Source of the DNA: JAZNGX01 sp045576675
Lineage (GTDB): Bacteria; Bacillota; Clostridia; Monoglobales; Firm-18
Assembly (NCBI GenBank): GCA_045576675.1
Contig: JAZNGX010000068.1
Coordinates: 1-23,614, forward strand
Length of the DNA: 23,614 nucleotides
Direction of reading: 5' to 3'
Positions 7,498-15,209 of the stretch are shown here, piece after piece. Position 1 is the first letter of the stretch. Each line of letters starts with the position of its first letter. Position numbers and translations under genes: made by a program. The notes under the pieces were generated by a model. That model had not been told where the DNA came from. It searched no databases and worked only from the letters and a program-made list of their open reading frames with translations.

Positions 7498-8367
7498 GTG
7501 AAAAAAACAATTATATTTTTAATGATACTTTCAATATTTTGCGTTACTTCGTGTCAATATAACAATAAAAAAACAACAGTTTCAGAAAGTATATTATCAA
7601 CCATCTCCTCCTTGCCTGAAACAAGAGAAATGGGCACCGATAATGAAACGACAGCATACTCTGTTTTAACAAAAGCATTGGAGGATTATAATTATAATAT
7701 TGAAACACAAACAATTAATTATACACTTGCAGATAACGGCATTGCAATTGAAGCAAGTAATCCATTTCCCATTAACTTGAAAAAACTCAAAGAAGGAAAA
7801 ACAAACAACATAATTGCAAAACACAAGCAATATAATGCCTCAAATAAGGATATTATTATATCTGCACATTATGACACATCACCATATCCAGGGGCAAATG
7901 ATAATGCTTCAGGGGTAGCAGTCCTTTTAGAATTAGCAAAAAATATTAACAACACAAATCAATATAATATTATTTATGTTTTATTTTCAGGAGAAGAAAA
8001 TTTCTTGTTGGGGTCGGAATACTATGTCAGCAAATTAACCGACGAAGAAAAAAGCAATATTGCTGCAGTTATAAATTTAGATACCCTTAGCGGTAATGCC
8101 GAGCCTGAAATATCCTTTGCCGGACAAGCTTACACACAAGCATATTATTTGTTTCAGGATACTTTTGAAAAACACTTAGCTGTTAACCTAAACCCACCTT
8201 ATTCAAGCGGTGATGAAATTCCGTTTAATAAAGCAGGCATACCCTCCTTATCAATCGGACAGGAAGGGGAAAACCTTCATACAACTAAAGATACAATAGA
8301 AAACCTTGATATGGCTGATTTGATTAAAGTATATTCAGTCATATCAGAAGCAATAAAAGAACTGTAA
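7498..8367 (+). CDS. M28-family zinc peptidase, lipoprotein
   Basis: Secreted aminopeptidase-type enzyme of 289 residues. GTG 7498 is chosen because AAGGAG (7484-7489) lies 8 bases upstream; the GTG at 7489 overlaps that site. The N terminus is a lipoprotein signal: a hydrophobic stretch ending in VTSC, so the mature protein should be lipid-anchored on the outer membrane face. All M28 ligands are present: His124 and Asp126 (HYDT), Asp135 (GANDNASG), Glu166-Glu167 (SGEEN), Asp195 (NLDTL) and His261 (LHTTKDT). It lies between two sensor-module genes, 15-33 bases from each, and is therefore part of the same operon. It may process a cell-surface peptide relevant to the signal, which is inference. 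Confidence 0.9.
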   Translation: MKKTIIFLMILSIFCVTSCQYNNKKTTVSESILSTISSLPETREMGTDNETTAYSVLTKALEDYNYNIETQTINYTLADNGIAIEASNPFPINLKKLKEGKTNNIIAKHKQYNASNKDIIISAHYDTSPYPGANDNASGVAVLLELAKNINNTNQYNIIYVLFSGEENFLLGSEYYVSKLTDEEKSNIAAVINLDTLSGNAEPEISFAGQAYTQAYYLFQDTFEKHLAVNLNPPYSSGDEIPFNKAGIPSLSIGQEGENLHTTKDTIENLDMADLIKVYSVISEAIKEL

Positions 8368-8400
8368 TACTTACTAAATCATAATTATAGGTGAATAACA

Positions 8401-9270
8401 ATGCTGGAAAAATTATTTACAACCAAAATGAGTGCGGATAAAAGAACGTTACAAATCAGATTTGCAAAAATACAAAATAAAAACAAAGTATCAAAAGTGT
8501 TGACAATTACCACTTCAATTGTTATCACATTGATGATACTTGCAACATCTGTAGTTATAGCAGTGCACAACGCAACTGACTATACCTATGACAATATTAT
8601 AATTACTCTTGATAACAGTGAGCTTAAATTCAATAACAGTCCGTTTTTTTATAACAACACAGTATATCTGCCCTTAATAGAATTAAATGACAGATTGGGT
8701 TTATCGGATAAAACCAAAATTACAACTGACGGCAATCAAATTATGATACAAATAGACGGACACGAAAGCAGTTATGAAATCAATATAGGGGATAACAAGA
8801 TAGTATATTATAATATATGGAACAATTCAAAGGCAGATGTTTTAACTCCGTACGAGCCTGTTGTGGTAAATGCTATTACATACATTCCTTTTGATTATAT
8901 AGAATGGATTTACAACAGATATAATTACAGCTTTAATATTGATTTTACATACAAAGATATAAACAACAATGTTCCATATCATAACAACGCAGAATTCTTA
9001 ACATATTCATACATTTGTGACTTACAATTTCAAGTAGATAACGGACATTTCCCGTGGAGATTAGATTATGAGCAAGTCATACAAATGTATCTTTCAGGAA
9101 TCGGAGAAAATGTAGAAAACGGCAAGCTGATTTCATTTTCAGGTGACAGTACAAAATGCAGCGGTGATTACAAAATTAGTGATAAAACATATCGAATCGA
9201 ATTATTTAAGCCTGTTGATACAAGCGAACATGGTATCTGGATTGTTCGTTCTTTCGAAAAAATAAACTAA
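8401..9270 (+). CDS. Sensor-module membrane protein 3 (copper-amine-oxidase-N-like outer domain)
   Basis: 289 residues: shared inner module 1-29 (MLEKLFTTKMSADKRTLQIR, then FAKI), helix about 32-55, outer part 60-289. Residues 66-185 fit the copper amine oxidase N-terminal-like fold, a common surface domain of Firmicutes that needs no copper and no catalysis (IITLDNSELKFNN, NNTVYLPLIELNDRLG, VVVNAITYIPFDYIEWI). The last 90 residues, ending GIWIVRSFEKIN, are not assigned. AGGTGA at 8391-8396 precedes the ATG. The fourth module protein has the same outer domain, so these two are the closest pair of the array. Confidence 0.7.
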   Translation: MLEKLFTTKMSADKRTLQIRFAKIQNKNKVSKVLTITTSIVITLMILATSVVIAVHNATDYTYDNIIITLDNSELKFNNSPFFYNNTVYLPLIELNDRLGLSDKTKITTDGNQIMIQIDGHESSYEINIGDNKIVYYNIWNNSKADVLTPYEPVVVNAITYIPFDYIEWIYNRYNYSFNIDFTYKDINNNVPYHNNAEFLTYSYICDLQFQVDNGHFPWRLDYEQVIQMYLSGIGENVENGKLISFSGDSTKCSGDYKISDKTYRIELFKPVDTSEHGIWIVRSFEKIN

Positions 9271-9291
9271 ATTCTAAAAGGAGTGTGATTA

Positions 9292-9888
9292 ATGAAAAAG
9301 ACAACATTTGTTATTACTTTGCTGTTTATCATTTTTTCAACTGCCTTTGCAGGTTCAATAGATGTAGAGTTATTAGCCGATAATGAGGCATTGGTATTCA
9401 TCGGTTGTGTGGACGATTATACAGTAACTTATGAAGAGCCAAATTACCCAAACACAGAGTATTCAGTGACAATTACGCCGCATAAAAAGCTCAAGGGTGA
9501 TGTGACAACTTACAAATCAATGTACTTTGAAAACGTTGAAACAGGGAAAATCAAGTTAAAAGAAGGCACAAGCTATCTGTTCGGTTATTTAAAAAACAAA
9601 TTATATTTATGGGAGCTTGACGAATATAATAATCTGTTTGACTGGGAAATTGGCAAATATACCAAGGATAGTATTATTCTGAAAGAAAGACACAACGACA
9701 GTATATCGGGCGGAATGCAGAAATTATTAAACGACAATTCGTTTGTGCTTGCAGAACAAAAACGCCAAAGCACAAATAAGCAGATAACATCTACTGACAC
9801 AACACAAAAGCCATTGATATTTATATATGTAATACTAATACTATTCATATTGCTGATTATATTAAGGAGGAGAAAATACAATGCTTGA
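9292..9888 (+). CDS. Secreted, C-terminally membrane-anchored protein of unknown function
   Basis: 198 residues. An N-terminal signal peptide (KKTTFVITLLFIIFSTAFAG) probably ends near residue 20, and a C-terminal helix (IFIYVILILFILLII) is followed by RRRK, so the body faces outside. The body has a pattern seen in small OB-fold or TIMP/NTR-like secreted proteins (EALVFIGCVDD, a VTITP strand, KKLKGDV, then EGTSYLFGY); this similarity is weak and from memory. AGGAG lies at 9280-9284. Its last codons encode the ribosome site of the next gene, and the stop overlaps that gene's start by 8 bases, so expression of the two is coupled. Confidence 0.7.
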   Translation: MKKTTFVITLLFIIFSTAFAGSIDVELLADNEALVFIGCVDDYTVTYEEPNYPNTEYSVTITPHKKLKGDVTTYKSMYFENVETGKIKLKEGTSYLFGYLKNKLYLWELDEYNNLFDWEIGKYTKDSIILKERHNDSISGGMQKLLNDNSFVLAEQKRQSTNKQITSTDTTQKPLIFIYVILILFILLIILRRRKYNA

Positions 9889-10927
9889 AAACATATACAC
9901 AACAAAAATGAGTGCGGATAAAAGAGCATTACAACTGCGTTTTTCTAAAATCCGCTCACATAGCGGCAAAGCTTCAAAGCTTATGGCGGCTCTTATTGCC
10001 ATAATACTTGTTACAACAATTCTTTTGGCGACTATCGTTATGGCGGCAATAGACGGAATTGAAAAAGATAAAACCACAATAACTCTTATATCAGACGGCA
10101 AAGAAATAGAATTAAACAACAAGCCGTTTGTTGAAAACAATGTTCTGTATCTTCCTCTGCGTGAGCTGTTTGAAAAGCTTGATGTTCTTGATGATGACTA
10201 CAGTTCGATAGATTGGAACGATGGTAAAATTATTATTAAATACAGCGAGAATATAGAGTTTGGCAAAGTAACATCTAATATACGAACAGTAAATTTCTGC
10301 TACGGAATAGAAATCGGCAAGTCAGAAATTACACTAAATCCACCAGACACACTTCCTGATAAATTTGAAGCAATGGCACTTCCTGTTACAGACGAGATGA
10401 ATTCCGCACCGATATTAAAGGACAGCACAACCTACATACCGTGGGAATACATAGACATAATGCTTAGCAAAGCCTTACTTATAGAAGGTAATTACAATCT
10501 TGTTTGCACGATTTCTGGCGAATATCCGTCTGCATTTGTGATGCCGTGCCTTTTTATGCCCATTGACATATTTGAAATAACAATGCCTTATGGAAACAGA
10601 TATCATCCAATAACAGGCGAAACAACCAAGCACAACGGCGTTGACCTAAAAGCCAACGAAGGCACAGATGTTTTTGCCGCATCACAAGGCACAGTAACCA
10701 AAGCAGACTATGATTCCGAAAAAGGTAACTATATTGTTATAACTGACGAAAATGGAGTATCAACAGCATACAATCATCTGTCAGTGATAAATGTTTCTGT
10801 CGGCGACACAGTCAACAAACGTGACAACATTGGTAAATCAGGCAAAACAGGTATGGCAACAGGCCCACATCTGCATTTTGAAGTAAGCATAAACGGAACT
10901 CACTACAATCCTGAGCTTTTCTGGTGA
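9881..10927 (+). CDS. Sensor-module membrane protein 4 with copper-amine-oxidase-N-like and M23 peptidase domains
   Basis: 348 residues. The shared inner module is 1-30 (MLENIYTTKMSADKRALQLR, then FSKIRS), the helix about 34-57, and a copper-amine-oxidase-N-like region about 64-205 (TTITLISDGKEIELNN, NNVLYLPLRELFEKL). Residues 228-348 form an M23/LytM-type endopeptidase, the class that cuts peptidoglycan cross-bridges. Zinc ligands His251 and Asp255 (HNGVD) and His332, and catalytic His330 (PHLHFE), are all present, so it should be active. The gene has AGGAGGAG ahead of its ATG and overlaps the previous gene by 8 bases. It closes the operon, and a strong terminator follows. Fusing the module to a wall hydrolase ties the system to the cell envelope. 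Confidence 0.85.
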   Translation: MLENIYTTKMSADKRALQLRFSKIRSHSGKASKLMAALIAIILVTTILLATIVMAAIDGIEKDKTTITLISDGKEIELNNKPFVENNVLYLPLRELFEKLDVLDDDYSSIDWNDGKIIIKYSENIEFGKVTSNIRTVNFCYGIEIGKSEITLNPPDTLPDKFEAMALPVTDEMNSAPILKDSTTYIPWEYIDIMLSKALLIEGNYNLVCTISGEYPSAFVMPCLFMPIDIFEITMPYGNRYHPITGETTKHNGVDLKANEGTDVFAASQGTVTKADYDSEKGNYIVITDENGVSTAYNHLSVINVSVGDTVNKRDNIGKSGKTGMATGPHLHFEVSINGTHYNPELFW

Positions 10928-10935
10928 AACTAAAG

Positions 10936-10982
10936 AAAGAGAGTATGAAAAAATCCAACCGAATTTTTTCATACTCTCTTTT
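10936..10982. terminator. Bidirectional terminator closing the blaI operon and the aldo/keto reductase operon
   Basis: Perfect 19-bp stem (10936-10954 with 10963-10981) and an 8-base loop, between the converging stops at 10927 and 10988. The stem contains a run of six A opposite six T, so either strand can give a U-rich end. Confidence 0.88.
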
Positions 10983-10987
10983 AACAA

Positions 10988-11983
10988 TTATGCTTTTAAT
11001 ATATCATCTATAAGCTTTAATTCTTCACTTGTAAAATCAACGTTATCAATAGCTTTTGCACTGTCGATAATCTGTTCAGGTTTAGACGCACCAATTAAAA
11101 CACTGGTTACTTTTTTGTCACGCAACACCCACGCCAAAGACATTTGTGCAAGAGTCTGACCACGTTCAACAGCCATAGCATTAAGCTTTCTAACCTTACT
11201 TATAAGCTCTTCGGTTATGTTTTCATTTTTCAAAAATCTGCCATCACGCTTAACTCTGCTGTCTTCCGGAATACCATTTATATATTTATCTGTCAATACA
11301 CCTTGTGCCAACGGACTGAAGGCTATCAAGCCGCATCCGTTTTCGTAAGCATAATCCTTTAATCCATCTGTTTCAATCCATCTGTCAAGCATAGAATACC
11401 TTATCTGATTTATTACAAAGGGGCATTTTAACTCCTTTAGTATTGCCATTGCCTTTTCCGTTGTTTCTCTGTCATAGTTTGATATACCTGCATATAACGC
11501 CTTTCCGCTTTTAACGATTGAGTTTAATGCAAGCATACTTTCCTCCAACGGAGTATCCTTATCCATTCTGTGATGATAGAATATGTCTACGTAATCAAGC
11601 TTCATTCTTTTTAAGCTCTGGTCACAGCTGGAAATCAGATACTTTCTGCTTCCTCCATCGCCATAAGGGCCATCCCACATAAAATAGCCAGCTTTTGTGC
11701 TTATAACAAGCTCATCACGATACGGCTTTAAATCGCCATTGATTATTCTGCCAAAATTTTCTTCAGCACTTCCCGGTACAGGGCCGTAATTATTCGCCAG
11801 ATCAAAATGAGTGATACCTGCATCAAATGCAGTTTTACACATATTAACCATATTATCAAAGCAATCCTTTGAACCAAAGTTGTGCCAAAAGCCTAAAGAC
11901 ACAAGTGGCAACTTCAAGCCACTGTTCCCGCTTCGGGCATATTTCATTTTATTATATCTGTTTTCATCTGCATTATATACCAT
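10988..11983 (-). CDS. Aldo/keto reductase, YghZ (L-glyceraldehyde-3-phosphate reductase)-like
   Basis: NADPH-dependent TIM-barrel reductase of 331 residues, normal length. The catalytic tetrad of the superfamily is present: Asp61 (HFDLANNYG), Tyr66, Lys97 (STKAG) and His138 (IFYHHRMD). The stretch YVDIFYHHRMDKDTPLEE and the long N-terminal extension match the YghZ/Kv-beta-like branch, whose E. coli member reduces L-glyceraldehyde 3-phosphate and methylglyoxal. The true substrate here is not predictable. GGTGA precedes the ATG. It is the last gene of a leftward operon, 36 bases after metF, and ends at a strong shared terminator. Confidence 0.9.
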   Translation of the reverse strand: MVYNADENRYNKMKYARSGNSGLKLPLVSLGFWHNFGSKDCFDNMVNMCKTAFDAGITHFDLANNYGPVPGSAEENFGRIINGDLKPYRDELVISTKAGYFMWDGPYGDGGSRKYLISSCDQSLKRMKLDYVDIFYHHRMDKDTPLEESMLALNSIVKSGKALYAGISNYDRETTEKAMAILKELKCPFVINQIRYSMLDRWIETDGLKDYAYENGCGLIAFSPLAQGVLTDKYINGIPEDSRVKRDGRFLKNENITEELISKVRKLNAMAVERGQTLAQMSLAWVLRDKKVTSVLIGASKPEQIIDSAKAIDNVDFTSEELKLIDDILKA

Positions 11984-12019
11984 AAAATCACCGCTTTCTT
12001 ATTTATATTATGTATATAT

Positions 12020-12895
12020 TCAGCCTATAATATCCGATAAATTTCCTTGTATTTTTTCGGCAACATCAGGCTTGTTCATAGAATACACGTGAACATTTGC
12101 AATCCCGTTTGCAAACAAATCAATAATCTGGTCTGTTGCATAGGCAATGCCTGCCTGTTTCATCGCATCAGGTGAGTTGCCAAACTTATCTACAAGGCTT
12201 TTAAAGCGTTGTGGCATAAATGAGCCCGAAAGCTTTATTGCACGTTCAACCTGATTTGCATTTGTAATAGGCATAATTCCCGGAATAACCGGCACTGTTA
12301 TACCTGCCTCACGTATCTTATACAAAAAGTTATATAGCAAATTATTATCAAAAAACATCTGTGTTGTAAGGAAAGAACAGCCTGCATCTACTTTTTCTTT
12401 CAGATATTTTATGTCTTCAGCCTGATTGCTGCTTTCAGGATGAATTTCAGGATAACACGCAGCACCAATGCAAAAATCTGCACCGCTTTCCTTTATGTCA
12501 CGTATAAGGTCAACAGCGTGACGGTATGCCCACTTACTTCTGTCGCTGTTTTCAAGCTCGGGTGTAAGGTCACCGCGTAACGCCATAATATTTTCGATTC
12601 CTGCCTCTTTAATTTCGGCAATTTTTTCCTGCACCGTTTCCTTAGTTGACGAAACACAAGTAAGGTGTGCGAGAGTTGGCACATTATAATGTTGCTTTAT
12701 ATTTTTGGCAATGTCCAATGTATATTTACTTGTACCACCGCCTGCACCATATGTAACACTCATAAATGACGGACGAAGCTTTGCAATCTCCTCCGTTGCA
12801 GTTTTTACGCTTTCAAATGCTGTATCAGTTTTTGGCGGAAACACCTCAAACGACAGCGAAAGCTTATTTTGTTTAAATAATTCTGATAATTTCAT
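12020..12895 (-). CDS. metF: 5,10-Methylenetetrahydrofolate reductase MetF
   Basis: FAD-dependent enzyme that reduces methylene-THF to methyl-THF for methionine synthesis, or in the reverse sense for one-carbon metabolism in anaerobes. 291 residues, full length. Glu17 (SFEVFPPK) is the conserved catalytic acid, and the FAD-contacting ALRGD motif and TQMFFDN are in place. AAAGGAAG precedes the ATG. The Dabb gene is 17 bases upstream and the aldo/keto reductase 36 bases downstream on the same strand. No SAM or T-box leader is recognisable directly before the gene. Confidence 0.96.
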   Translation of the reverse strand: MKLSELFKQNKLSLSFEVFPPKTDTAFESVKTATEEIAKLRPSFMSVTYGAGGGTSKYTLDIAKNIKQHYNVPTLAHLTCVSSTKETVQEKIAEIKEAGIENIMALRGDLTPELENSDRSKWAYRHAVDLIRDIKESGADFCIGAACYPEIHPESSNQAEDIKYLKEKVDAGCSFLTTQMFFDNNLLYNFLYKIREAGITVPVIPGIMPITNANQVERAIKLSGSFMPQRFKSLVDKFGNSPDAMKQAGIAYATDQIIDLFANGIANVHVYSMNKPDVAEKIQGNLSDIIG

Positions 12896-12912
12896 ATCTT
12901 TCTTCCTTTATA

Positions 12913-13209
12913 TTAATTTTCAACATAATCAATGCGAGCCCTTGATTGCGTAAATGGTCTTACCTTTGTGTCTGCAACTTCAACGTGAGCCGGATTTACT
13001 GCATACTCTGCCAATGCTTTTTCGTTTTCAAACACAGAGTAAAGCATAACATCAGCAGTAGAGGTTGCAAGCTTTTCGGTTTGAACCTTTATTTCAATCA
13101 GCCCGGGTATTACGCCCAAAAGCCCCTCAATACCTTCTTTTATTCCATGCTTTACGTCATCAGTGTTATATTCCTCTTTTAACTTCCAAAGTATAATATG
13201 TTTTACCAT
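12913..13209 (-). CDS. Dabb (stress-responsive A/B barrel) domain protein
   Basis: 98 residues from ATG 13209, chosen because GGAGG lies 9 bases before it; an ATG 24 bases further upstream would put that ribosome site inside the gene. MVKHIILWKLKEEYN, then IPGLIEIKV and YAVNPAHVEVADTKVRPF show the dimeric alpha/beta barrel fold of the Dabb family (strand, helix, strand, conserved His in NPAH). Family members range from plant stress proteins to bacterial proteins of unknown role. It probably belongs to the metF operon. Confidence 0.88.
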   Translation of the reverse strand: MVKHIILWKLKEEYNTDDVKHGIKEGIEGLLGVIPGLIEIKVQTEKLATSTADVMLYSVFENEKALAEYAVNPAHVEVADTKVRPFTQSRARIDYVEN

Positions 13210-13268
13210 AGTTTCATCCTCCATAAATATCATTAGTTTATATCAGCAAATAATGCTTTAAATTCATA

Positions 13269-13595
13269 TTACGCACCACCCAAAATTCCAACTATATGAG
13301 TAATAAAGTATTGAAACCAAAGACAAATACTAAACAATATACTTACAACATTAAACACCACATATTTATAGTTTTTATTCTTAATAGAATATATATGTGC
13401 AAATGTACATAGAACTGGAATAACAGGAATTAAAGAGATATTGTTAACAACTTTTGAAATGTTTCTTATAATTAGAAAAATTTGCTCGTTTTGCACATCA
13501 AAAGCATTTCCTGAAATCCGCAAAGATATCATAATAAAACTCCAGAGAATCCACATTATAATAGTGTAAACAATATATGTTTTTTGAATTTTCAT
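13269..13595 (-). CDS. Small three-helix membrane protein, unknown
   Basis: 108 residues, not recognised. Hydrophobic helices at about residues 8-26, 50-68 and 78-102, separated by short polar loops. GAGGGG precedes the ATG and lies in the loop of a small AGTAT/ATACT hairpin. A clear promoter and a 95-base leader lie upstream; a gap of 59 bases without a terminator separates it from the Dabb gene, so it is likely the first gene of the metF operon. Confidence 0.65.
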   Translation of the reverse strand: MKIQKTYIVYTIIMWILWSFIMISLRISGNAFDVQNEQIFLIIRNISKVVNNISLIPVIPVLCTFAHIYSIKNKNYKYVVFNVVSILFSICLWFQYFITHIVGILGGA

Positions 13596-13691
13596 ATAGT
13601 ATCCCCTCTTTTATACTTGCAAAACTCGCAAAGCCATTTCGCGTCAGGCTAAAAAGTTTTATCTGAATTTGCATCGCAGGTAAGCTTTATC
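13596..13691 (-). promoter_or_regulatory. Potentially structured 5' leader of the metF operon
   Basis: About 95 bases between the predicted transcription start and the first ATG. On the minus strand AAAACT pairs with AGTTTT around an inner AGCC/GGCT stem; a competing TGCAAA/TTTGCA pairing uses some of the same bases. A small AGTAT/ATACT hairpin then holds the ribosome site GAGGGG in its loop. Competing stems next to a ribosome site would suit an attenuator or riboswitch, but I could not match it to a known class. Confidence 0.3.
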
Positions 13692-13697
13692 AAATTC

Positions 13698-13726
13698 ATT
13701 ATACCACTTATTTTTCAACATTACAA
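13698..13726 (-). promoter_or_regulatory. Promoter of the leftward metF operon
   Basis: Minus-strand TTGTAA (13726-13721), a 17-base spacer and a perfect TATAAT (13703-13698). Confidence 0.75.
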
Positions 13727-13752
13727 TAATAAATTAATATGTAAATAAACTA

Positions 13753-13781
13753 TTGCCGAAACATATTATTTGTTATATAAT
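13753..13781 (+). promoter_or_regulatory. Promoter of murC
   Basis: TTGCCG (13753-13758), a 17-base spacer and a perfect TATAAT (13776-13781). The expected start near 13788 gives a leader of about 75 bases with no obvious structure. It is divergent from the metF operon promoter, the two -10 boxes pointing away from each other. Confidence 0.7.
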
Positions 13782-13862
13782 AGTGATATGTTTTAAAAAT
13801 GTTTTGATTTTTTCTATAAAATAGCATATAATATATTTAGTAATCTTAAGGAGATGTTTTTT

Positions 13863-15209
13863 ATGTCAGATATATCGCTACATAAAAGCGTTCATTTCAT
13901 AGGGATAGGCGGTGTAAGCATGAGTGCGCTTGCACACATCCTTTTAAATAATAAAGTCAGTGTTTCAGGCTCTGACAGCACAAGCTCATACGTTACTGAC
14001 AAGCTTGAAGCCGCAGGTGCAAAAATATGCATAGGTCAAAAGGCTGAAAATATTGAAAATCCCGATTTGGTTGTATACACTGCAGCTATCGCAAACGATA
14101 ATCCCGAATTATGTGCCGCACGTGAAAAAGGAATAAAAACTCTGGAACGTGCCGACTTTTTAGGTCAGCTAATGGAGCAGTATGAATACCCAGTTTCTAT
14201 AAGCGGAACTCACGGTAAAACAACCACAACCTCTATGCTTTCCTGCGTATTTTTAAAAGCACAGCTTGACCCCACAATACTTGTTGGCGGAGAATTCTCT
14301 CAAATCGGCAGTAATTATCATATAGGAACAAAAAAATATATGATATTTGAAGGCTGCGAGTATGTTGACAGCTTTTTAAAATTCAAGCCAAACGCTGCAA
14401 TTATTTTAAACATAGATGCCGACCATCTTGATTATTTCAGCGGCATAGAACAAATAAAGCAATCATTCAACAAATTTTTAAAACTAATTCCGGCAACAGG
14501 CTTTGCAGTAATAAATTGTGATGACGAGAATGTAAACAACAGCCTTGACGGCGTACAGTGTGAGCTTGTTACCTATGGCAAAAATGGAATCTGGCACTAT
14601 GAAAACGTAAGCTTTAATAATGATGGCTGTGGGGAATTTGATGTTTATAATAAATCTGATTTTGTTGCTCACGTTAAGCTTAATGTACCTGGAATGCACA
14701 ACGTAAGCAATGCACTGGCAGTGTTTGCCTGCTCTGCAAAATTCGGCATAGATACAAAGACAATTGCCGACGGAATCGCAGACTTTGACGGAGCAAAGCG
14801 TCGTTTTGAATATAAGGGTTCATTCAACGGTGCTGATGTTTACGATGATTATGCACATCATCCAACAGAGCTTGCAGCCACAATTAAAACTGCAAAAAAC
14901 ATCGCCAAAGGCAAGGTATGGAGTGTATTCCAGCCACACACTTATTCAAGAACAAATGCTTTACTTAACGAATTTGCTGAAACCCTTACGTTATCAGACG
15001 AGGTTATTGTTACTGAAATATATGCAGCACGTGAAAAAAACACAATAGGTATTTCAGGAAAAGACCTTGCAGAAAAAATAAAAACCGCCAAATTCATTGA
15101 CGGTTTCGATAACATTGCTGAATATCTTAAGAATAATGTTAATAAAGACGATATTGTTCTTACGATAGGTGCAGGAACAATCACGAATTTATCTTCAAAG
15201 CTTCTTTAA
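13863..15209 (+). CDS. murC: UDP-N-acetylmuramate--L-alanine ligase MurC
   Basis: Cytoplasmic ATP-dependent ligase adding the first amino acid, L-Ala, to UDP-MurNAc in peptidoglycan synthesis. 448 residues from ATG 13863; the in-frame ATG at 13854 touches the AAGGAG site (13848-13853) and is rejected. Visible motifs are the nucleotide-binding GIGGVSMSALA at the N terminus, the ATP loop SGTHGKTTTTSM near residue 115, NIDADHLDYF, and DDYAHHPTELAAT in the last third. It is transcribed alone from a clear promoter. Its last 29 bases overlap the 3' end of the convergent PHP gene. Confidence 0.97.
   Translation: MSDISLHKSVHFIGIGGVSMSALAHILLNNKVSVSGSDSTSSYVTDKLEAAGAKICIGQKAENIENPDLVVYTAAIANDNPELCAAREKGIKTLERADFLGQLMEQYEYPVSISGTHGKTTTTSMLSCVFLKAQLDPTILVGGEFSQIGSNYHIGTKKYMIFEGCEYVDSFLKFKPNAAIILNIDADHLDYFSGIEQIKQSFNKFLKLIPATGFAVINCDDENVNNSLDGVQCELVTYGKNGIWHYENVSFNNDGCGEFDVYNKSDFVAHVKLNVPGMHNVSNALAVFACSAKFGIDTKTIADGIADFDGAKRRFEYKGSFNGADVYDDYAHHPTELAATIKTAKNIAKGKVWSVFQPHTYSRTNALLNEFAETLTLSDEVIVTEIYAAREKNTIGISGKDLAEKIKTAKFIDGFDNIAEYLKNNVNKDDIVLTIGAGTITNLSSKLL

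Noticed and set aside
13615..13690. Cyclic di-GMP-I (GEMM) riboswitch on the plus strand, suggested by CGCAAAGCC followed by GGCTA
   Set aside because: The outer stem and the hairpin before the CGCAAAGCC core are absent, and the murC promoter lies downstream of it, so it would not be in that leader.
13854..13862. Upstream in-frame ATG as the murC start
   Set aside because: It directly abuts the AAGGAG ribosome site; ATG 13863 has proper spacing.
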